The notes under the pieces: model-generated
What the model was told of the DNA's origin: nothing
The model's database searches: none
What the model saw: only the letters and a program-made list of their open reading frames with translations
Origin: Hydnum rufescens UP504
Lineage: Eukaryota > Basidiomycota > Agaricomycetes > Cantharellales > Hydnaceae
Direction of reading: 5' to 3'
Assembly: GCA_014904985.1 (NCBI GenBank)
Contig: MU129452.1
Span: 1 to 12,924 of the forward strand
DNA: 12,924 nucleotides
Program-made: the position numbers and the translations under genes
Part shown: positions 9,053 through 12,924 of the stretch, piece by piece
How the letters are laid out: each line of letters starts with the position of its first letter
Position numbering within the stretch: the first letter of the stretch is position 1

Positions 9053-9057
9053 GCCAT

Positions 9058-9942
9058 GGTCTTTGTCTCTGGCCTCATGGCCTCAATTACAGCCCATGCC
9101 TCAATGTTGGCATGCTCCATGGCCATGGCTGTGCTTTCCTTTGCACCCACCCTGGGGTTTGTGGACCACTGTGGCCCCTGCCCCTCCTTTCCTCCCCCTT
9201 TCACCCAACAGTCTGCTTTATAATGCCCTTTCCTGTGGCAATTAAAGCACTCCACATTCTTCCCAGCCTTCCTCCTCTGGCCATTAGAGTAAAAGGCCTC
9301 TTCACTATTATTAGATTTCCCTTTTCCTTTCTTCAGGGATCATTGGTTGTACTTGTCTGTCATGAGTCGAATTACTAGGGCAGGGGTAATGGACTTGCTG
9401 CTAAGATCCGCTGCAGCCATAATTGAATTTATTGTATTATCATATGAATCAGGGAGTGATCCCAACAGTGTATTTCTGTATTCTTTGTCTGTAATTGTGG
9501 CCCCCATGGCTGCCAATTGCTCCTTTAAATCCGTGAGTTTATCAAAACATGCCTGGACATCATCATCTGTGCCACAGCGTGTATTTTGTAATAGTTTATG
9601 TAAGTCAACCAAAATTGATTTAGATTGCCCTTCATACAAGGCCCAGAGCTGTTCCCACACCTCCTTTGCCTTCAATCTGGCCTTAATCTGGCCAAACACT
9701 GTATCTGGGACTGAGCCTGCCACTAGTTGTTTTACCATGGCCTCATCCCTTCTCCATCTTGCTTCCAGCATAAGCCCATCTACTGTACTGGCCCCAGAAT
9801 AATCTGACATCATCGTGTCATTCAAGAGGTGCTCAAGTAGCCCCTTGGTGTCCAGAGCCCACATAATTCAGTCACAGTATGTGACCCAATTGGCCCCATC
9901 TGCTGCTAACTTCATTATCCTGATCTTGAATTCATTGCTCAT
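9058..9942 (-). pseudogene. Gag region: UBN2-type capsid and zinc knuckle
   Basis: The N-terminus, with GANWVTYCD then a TGA then IMWALDTKG, fits the start of a copia-type Gag (Retrotran_gag_2/UBN2). The long middle, with ARLKAKEVWEQLWALYEG and LLGSLPDSYDN, is typical of the same family. A second TGA at 9340-9342 precedes a basic stretch and a CCHC zinc knuckle, CFNCHRKGHYKADC, at about 9210-9252. Gag would form the particle shell and bind element RNA through the knuckle. Two TGA codons and the downstream LTR insertion inactivate it. The frame is unbroken otherwise, with no indel in about 890 bp. Confidence 0.92.
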
Positions 9943-10008
9943 AGCTATAAGGTGTTATGGGTAGTGTCAAAGATATAGGGGTAAATGTTTTTTATTATAG
10001 GAGCAGCG

Positions 10009-10022
10009 ATGGGCCCATAACC
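10009..10022 (-). promoter_or_regulatory. Primer binding site, half-tRNA-iMet type
   Basis: Minus-strand GGTTATGGGCCCAT begins directly at the 5' LTR end. It is complementary to the anticodon arm of eukaryotic initiator tRNA-Met (GGGCCCAUAACC), not to a tRNA 3' end. Drosophila copia and yeast Ty5/Tca5 prime from a cleaved 5' half of the same tRNA at such a site. The immediate abutment to the LTR supports the LTR boundary chosen. Confidence 0.88.
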
Positions 10023-10403
10023 TAGTGTGAGGCTATGGATGATAATGATATTTCCCCTGATGACTAAGCAGATGTGAGTGAATTCGATAGACTGGAGAGC
10101 CCTAGTTGCTCAGGTGAATTATCAGGAAGGATATTTATTAGAGAGTCCTTAGATCTGTAGGCAAGCTCAAGCTCGCCCTTTTATACTATGTACAAGATAT
10201 TAAAGAAACTACAGGTGAATTGTAGAATGTTTGGGTGCTATACTACTGACACCAACAAGAAGGATATAGAATGTTCTCTTAGGTATATTATTACCATAAG
10301 AGGGTGGTAGCGGAGTTGCACTTGATACAGCATTAAGTCCAAATAGGGGGTATTGCCACCCAGGCTGATTATATAATTAACTCTTTATTTTTTTATTCCA
10401 ACA
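10023..10403 (-). repeat. 5' LTR of the copia element
   Basis: It matches 4980-5361 with about 5% difference. It starts TGTTGGAATAA at 10403 and ends CACACTA at 10023. It would hold the promoter. Four dinucleotides read TG here or in the partner where the other reads CA, and a CG survives at 10085-10086 where the partner has TG. Confidence 0.94.
10178..10185 (-). promoter_or_regulatory. TATA-like core promoter in the 5' LTR
   Basis: Minus-strand TATAAAAG follows TTTAATATCTTGTACATAG and is followed by GGCGAGC. It is identical in both LTRs (5135-5142 in the other) and nearly kept (TATAAAAT) in the distant LTR-like segment at 12629-12636. Conservation in otherwise diverged copies supports promoter function. 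Confidence 0.65.
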
Positions 10404-10408
10404 CCCTC

Positions 10409-11130
10409 AAGGCCCATGAGACACTCAAGGGGTCAACAATGTTAGGCATATCTGAGCCTTCTCATACAGCCTTGTCTTCCCAGTACCCTCACATATTTGC
10501 AAATGTCTCCATCACTAAGTTCCACTTCAATGGGCCCCAACAGGCAAATTGGCCTAAGTGTGTTTGGGTCCCAATTCCTGAAATAGCAGTGAGCCAACAA
10601 TGCCCAAGCAATTAAGTGAGAATGTGTGTTTCTGTCAAATTACCACACCCTAATAATCCCTTCTTGAGACCTTAGTCAAAGTGTAGTTAGAATTCACTTT
10701 TTGTAGTGAGAAATCACCCAGGGACCAGCAGCTGTTCAAGGAGCTTCAAACTGGAGCGAGGGGGAGAACTAATGAATTTGTGTGCTAGCTGCACCTAATA
10801 TACAATACAGACTTCGACGCAATAGAAATTAAAAAATTCAGACTTCAGGGACATATAGAGAAAAATAAATGAAGTTAAAATCTTCAAAACTGATGGAGAT
10901 ATTCCAATTTTAAGATAAAAGGGGAGATTGACACATTACATGCTATTCCTCCTTCAATTCTGGACAAGTTCCCTTAAGAAAAAATGGAATAGGCCACCCT
11001 AAGGGTCTTCTCCATTGGACATAAGAGGGCCAGAAGTAATTCGCTATTTTGGATGGTGGAGCAAAGGGGGAGTCATGGGGAGGGTGTTGTCTTGTGAAAA
11101 ATGGAGTTCGTGTCCAATCATTTTGCCCTT
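10409..11130. other. Non-coding interval, no gene seen
   Basis: This is the continuation of the copia target. It contains no coding or RNA feature I can support. From about 10880 (CAAAACTGATGGAGAT) fragments resemble the tail of the 160-bp repeat found at 11131 and 481, so a degraded upstream unit may be present. Few CpGs remain. Confidence 0.45.
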
Positions 11131-11396
11131 GGTACCGTTCGATGCGCATTTTTAACAGCTTTTATGTCATTGTACTCACGAACAAATCAAATAAGAATTG
11201 GCTTCAAAAATTGATAAATACTCCTTCAGAGTATGAATCTTGGAAAGATAATGGTACAGGGACCACATTTTTGATCAGTTTGTCACATGTTTGGTACTAT
11301 TCAATAGGTACGATTCGTATATTTCTGGGCACAGTTGTTCTGAGTCAATCCGATCAAAACTGACAGAGAAATTCAAAAAATACTCCTTCAGAGTAT
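11131..11396 (+). repeat. ~162-bp repeat, right block (same family as 481-885)
   Basis: Units start at GGTACCGTTCGATGCG (11131) and GGTACTATTC (11293), 162 bp apart. Both end in AATACTCCTTCAGAGTAT (11217-11234 and 11379-11396), again 162 bp apart. Motifs shared with the left block include GGTACCGTTCGA, TTTTTAACAGCTTT, GTTGTTC and ATCAAAACTGACAGAGAAATTC. Each unit ends with a small hairpin, ATACTC-CTTCA-GAGTAT. The orientation equals that of the left block. Confidence 0.72.
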
Positions 11397-11399
11397 TGT

Positions 11400-11894
11400 A
11401 GCCCCTTTCTGGATCATGTGATGGATCCATGAGTCCAGAATTGGCACTAGGCCCAGTCCACATCATTACATAATCACAATCCATCACCCTTAAGGCAGTA
11501 GGATGACTTGGAAGAGCAGGCAAGTCAAACAGTCTTGAAGAAAGATGGCAAGTTGAATTGCCTTGTCCAAAGAAAATGGACTTGATGTAGGGCATAAACT
11601 GGCCCTTTTTGATAAGGACTGTTGAAGTCTGATGGACAGTCAATAAATTGACTGGTGTTCATGGTAAATGAATGAGGCAATATTGTGAATTGATAAGGGG
11701 TAGGAATCCAATAGATTCTTGAATAAACAAATGATGATGGAATTAAATGACCAAGGTGACAAGTAATTGATTTGTTCATAGGGAAAATAGGCCAAGGATG
11801 AGGATTTTATGGTGTAGGGATTCATCCCTCCAACAGTGCTGAAACCTTTTCTAAATTCATGCATCTGGAGAGGTTGGTCCAGTGCTTCAGACAT
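11400..11894 (-). other. Possible decayed coding stretch, unrecognised
   Basis: Three minus-strand open frames overlap here (from 11894, 11779 and 11643). The first begins MSEALDQPLQMHEF at an ATG preceded by ACC. The others carry FTMNTSQFIDCPSDF and FMPYIKSIFFGQGN. Together they could be one gene broken by frameshifts or introns, but no domain is recognisable and the frames may be chance in CpG-free DNA. I list it so it can be tested. Confidence 0.2.
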
Positions 11895-12123
11895 GGTAGT
11901 GATGATGCAAGGAACAGTGAATGACTGTACATAGACTATGTATAGTCAATATAAACTTTGCATGAGGTTTTATGTTTAACTTCACCTCAAGTAACATATT
12001 TCTCCACCAAGGAACCTGCTTACATAACTCTGGAACTTGCCAGAATTGATGACTCATTCTGGACTATGGTTAAAATTAGTGTTCAACTTGGGTATTTCTC
12101 ATGTATGAAGGGGCTCATGATTT
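11895..12123. other. Non-coding interval, CpG-free, nothing seen
   Basis: A short open frame on the plus strand has no recognisable content. This is part of the CpG-free run from 11353 to 12468. Confidence 0.4.
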
Positions 12124-12256
12124 CAGGTTTGATCCTGGGTTAAACCTGGGCCTAACCTGAAACTGAAAACCTGGGGGCCCAAAACCTGAACCTGACCTGT
12201 GGTCAGGTTCAGGTTTGAACTCAGGTCTCCAGGGTTTGTAACCTGACTTCAGCAAC
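12124..12256. repeat. AACCTG/CAGGTT repeat cluster with a 14-bp hairpin
   Basis: Many copies of AACCTG and CAGGTT fill this stretch. Within it AAACCTGAACCTGA (12182-12195) and TCAGGTTCAGGTTT (12203-12216) form a perfect 14-bp inverted repeat around a 7-nt loop. Such palindromic short-motif clusters resemble transposon subterminal arrays. No TIR pair or target duplication could be fixed. Confidence 0.65.
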
Positions 12257-12257
12257 C

Positions 12258-12468
12258 ATGGACAAGATGAGAAGAGAGGCAATCACAAACCATATATTCT
12301 TGGTCTTCTAAGGATTGAGAATACAGGAATAGCTACTTATATACTAGAGGCTGGGAGTACTGTTAGTGGGATTATTAAGGAGGCTGAATGGTAAGCACAA
12401 AGAGGGGATTGATAATGGTAAGTAATCTGGGTGGTGAGGAGGAGAGGTCACATGATGAGGTTATGAGT
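12258..12468 (-). mobile_element. Truncated LTR fragment, family of 4025-4480
   Basis: It aligns with the middle and one end of 8658-9052: GAGAGGCAATCACA, ATATATTCTTGGTCTTCTAAGGA, TAGCTACTTATATACTA, GGATTATTAAGG and GGTCACATGATGAGGTTATGAGT all match in order. It stops at GAGTC, short of the terminal ACTCATAACA, and lacks the other end. The sequence becomes CpG-rich directly after it, so the break is probably a later insertion or rearrangement junction. Confidence 0.75.
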
Positions 12469-12534
12469 CGGGGATTGCCAAATAAGGAGATTCTTCCAAG
12501 TCACGTGACAGAAGATTCCCGCTAGATCTTACTT

Positions 12535-12759
12535 ACGTAAGAGTCGGGGATACTTTTTGGGCTGGTGCCACTAGTACACCCGAACATTCTACTGCTCTCT
12601 TATATTTTCTTTAATATCTTGTACATAGTATAAAATGGCGAGTTTGAGCTCGCCAACAAACCTAAGGACTTTCTAATAGTATCCTTCCTGCTATTAATAT
12701 TTCACTCGAGCAAGTAGGGCTATCAAATTCGCTCATGTCCGCTTCCCCGACTCTTACGT
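12535..12759 (+). mobile_element. Copia-LTR-like segment bounded by 16-bp inverted repeats
   Basis: The core 12561-12744 aligns with the inverse complement of about 5025-5212 in the copia LTR, including GGTGCCA, AACATTCTAC, TTTCTTTAATATCTTGTACATAGTATAAAA, AGCTCGCC-like, TATCCTTCCTGCTA, AGTAGGGCT and CTCATGTCCGCTT blocks. It is flanked by ACGTAAGAGTCGGGGA (12535-12550) and its exact inverse TCCCCGACTCTTACGT (12744-12759). It keeps many CpGs, unlike the copia LTRs. It may be a diverged solo LTR whose ends lie further out, or a small inverted-repeat element that contains an LTR promoter. No primer site follows it. Confidence 0.7.
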
Positions 12760-12813
12760 TTACGTAAGAGAGGGTTTTAGAGGGAATTTCGTCGTCACGA
12801 GACCACTTTCGAT

Positions 12814-12924
12814 GTCCATGGCTGTGTGTCCATGGCTGTGTGTCCGTCCATGGCTGTGCGTCCATGGCTGTGTGTCCATGGCTGTGCGTCCATGGCTGTG
12901 CGTCCATGGCTGTGCGTCCATGGC
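12814..12924. repeat. 14-bp minisatellite, runs off the window
   Basis: Seven full copies and one partial copy of CCATGGCTGTGYGT run from 12816 to the window end. One copy carries a 4-bp CCGT insertion. Copies differ mainly as GTGTGT versus GTGCGT, which is CpG versus TpG. The antisense open frame of His/Ala/Trp repeats here is a by-product of a 14-bp unit read in three frames and is not a gene. Confidence 0.88.

Larger units (their letters stand above)
5369..9942 (-). pseudogene. Copia gag-pol polyprotein pseudogene (single frame)
   Basis: The likely start is ATG at 9942, after an 81-nt leader behind the 5' LTR. The stop is TGA at 5369-5371. Removing the nested LTR plus one target repeat (400 bp) and restoring two single-base losses gives one frame of about 1,391 codons, a normal single-ORF copia polyprotein. 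It is broken by 13 in-frame TGA codons at plus positions 9868, 9340, 8505, 7929, 7752, 7554, 7378, 7135, 6754, 6475, 6197, 6173 and 6134 (first base of each TCA), with no TAA or TAG. Frameshifts of one lost base lie near 7485-7488 and in an A-run at about 6264-6269. The usual copia arginines are often replaced by Q, H, C, W or stop, as expected of CpG loss. Reading TGA as a sense codon is unlikely, because Trp positions use TGG. Confidence 0.95.
4980..10403 (-). mobile_element. Ty1/copia LTR retrotransposon, full length but inactive
   Basis: Two ~381-bp direct repeats (4980-5361 and 10023-10403) enclose a minus-strand gag-pol gene ordered Gag, protease, integrase, RT, RNase H. Integrase before RT defines Ty1/copia. 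The outer flanks carry an exact 5-bp target duplication CCCTC at 4975-4979 and 10404-10408. A primer binding site abuts the 5' LTR and a polypurine tract abuts the 3' LTR. The total is 5,424 bp, or about 5,024 bp without the nested LTR. The LTRs differ at about 20 of 380 positions, mostly transitions, many traceable to CpG loss. The element is dead through nonsense, frameshift, catalytic-site and insertion mutations. It is moderately old: structurally complete but heavily deaminated. Confidence 0.96.

Noticed and set aside
8902..9378. 158-codon plus-strand open frame
   Set aside because: It lies antisense to copia Gag and crosses the boundary of the nested LTR at 9052. Composition follows the reverse strand and no domain is visible.
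9347..9802. 151-codon plus-strand open frame
   Set aside because: It is entirely antisense to the Gag capsid region. The Gag reading has clear family motifs.
5369..9942. Alternative genetic code with TGA as sense, or programmed readthrough
   Set aside because: Thirteen TGA and no TAA/TAG could suggest recoding, but the TGAs fall at Arg-type positions, TGG is used for Trp throughout, the natural stop is itself TGA, and frameshifts and catalytic losses show a dead element.
4983..10403. Copia LTR boundaries at the canonical TGTG start (4983 and 10026)
   Set aside because: That choice gives flanks TCTAG and CCCTC, which do not match. Moving out three bases to TAG gives the exact duplication CCCTC and abuts the primer site.
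12662..12907. Repetitive His/Ala/Trp protein on the minus strand
   Set aside because: It is generated by the 14-bp minisatellite and the LTR-like segment. A 14-bp unit stays open only because it lacks stops in all frames.

Overview
This window looks like a transposon nest from a filamentous fungus. I favour Basidiomycota, at modest confidence, because of the CpG-directed decay without the CpA-to-TpA bias of classical ascomycete RIP, the abundance of copia and other LTR elements, and the absence of host genes. I find no intact protein-coding gene, tRNA or rRNA. Almost every open reading frame is a chance frame or a piece of one decayed retrotransposon.

Layout. At 481-885 there is a tandem repeat with a period of exactly 160 bp. 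At 1421-2759 there is a hAT-like non-autonomous DNA element, with TIR TAGTGTTGC and an 8-bp target duplication CTGTAAGG. It was split by a young solo LTR at 1918-2509 (target duplication GATCT). From 3149 to 4905 the DNA consists of degenerate tandem repeats with 151-bp and exactly 301-bp spacings. The 301-bp array is interrupted by another solo LTR at 4025-4480 (target duplication TTCTC). At 4980-10403 lies a full-length Ty1/copia retrotransposon on the minus strand, with two ~381-bp LTRs, target duplication CCCTC, a half-tRNA-iMet-type primer binding site and a polypurine tract. It has a single gag-pol frame of about 1,391 codons ordered Gag, protease, integrase, RT, RNase H. This gene is dead: 13 in-frame TGA codons, two 1-nt frameshifts, two lost catalytic aspartates, and a solo LTR (8658-9052) inserted at the Gag/protease junction. 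To the right are a second block of the ~160-bp repeat (11131-11396), a possible decayed coding stretch, an inverted-repeat cluster, a truncated LTR of the same family as 4025-4480, a relative of the copia LTR core promoter (12535-12759), and a 14-bp minisatellite running off the window end.

The unifying theme is CpG decay. All 13 nonsense codons are TGA and fit CGA-to-TGA. The two copia LTRs differ at four places as TG in one copy and CA in the other, the mirror products of a lost CG. Two stretches of about 1.1 kb contain no CpG at all. The younger inserts (1918-2509, 4025-4480, 12469-end) keep many CpGs, so CpG content works as a relative clock for the order of insertion. I see no new enzymatic system. 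The most interesting material is this mutational stratigraphy, the half-tRNA priming site, the nucleosome-sized tandem repeats, and the inverted-repeat-bounded copia promoter fragment.
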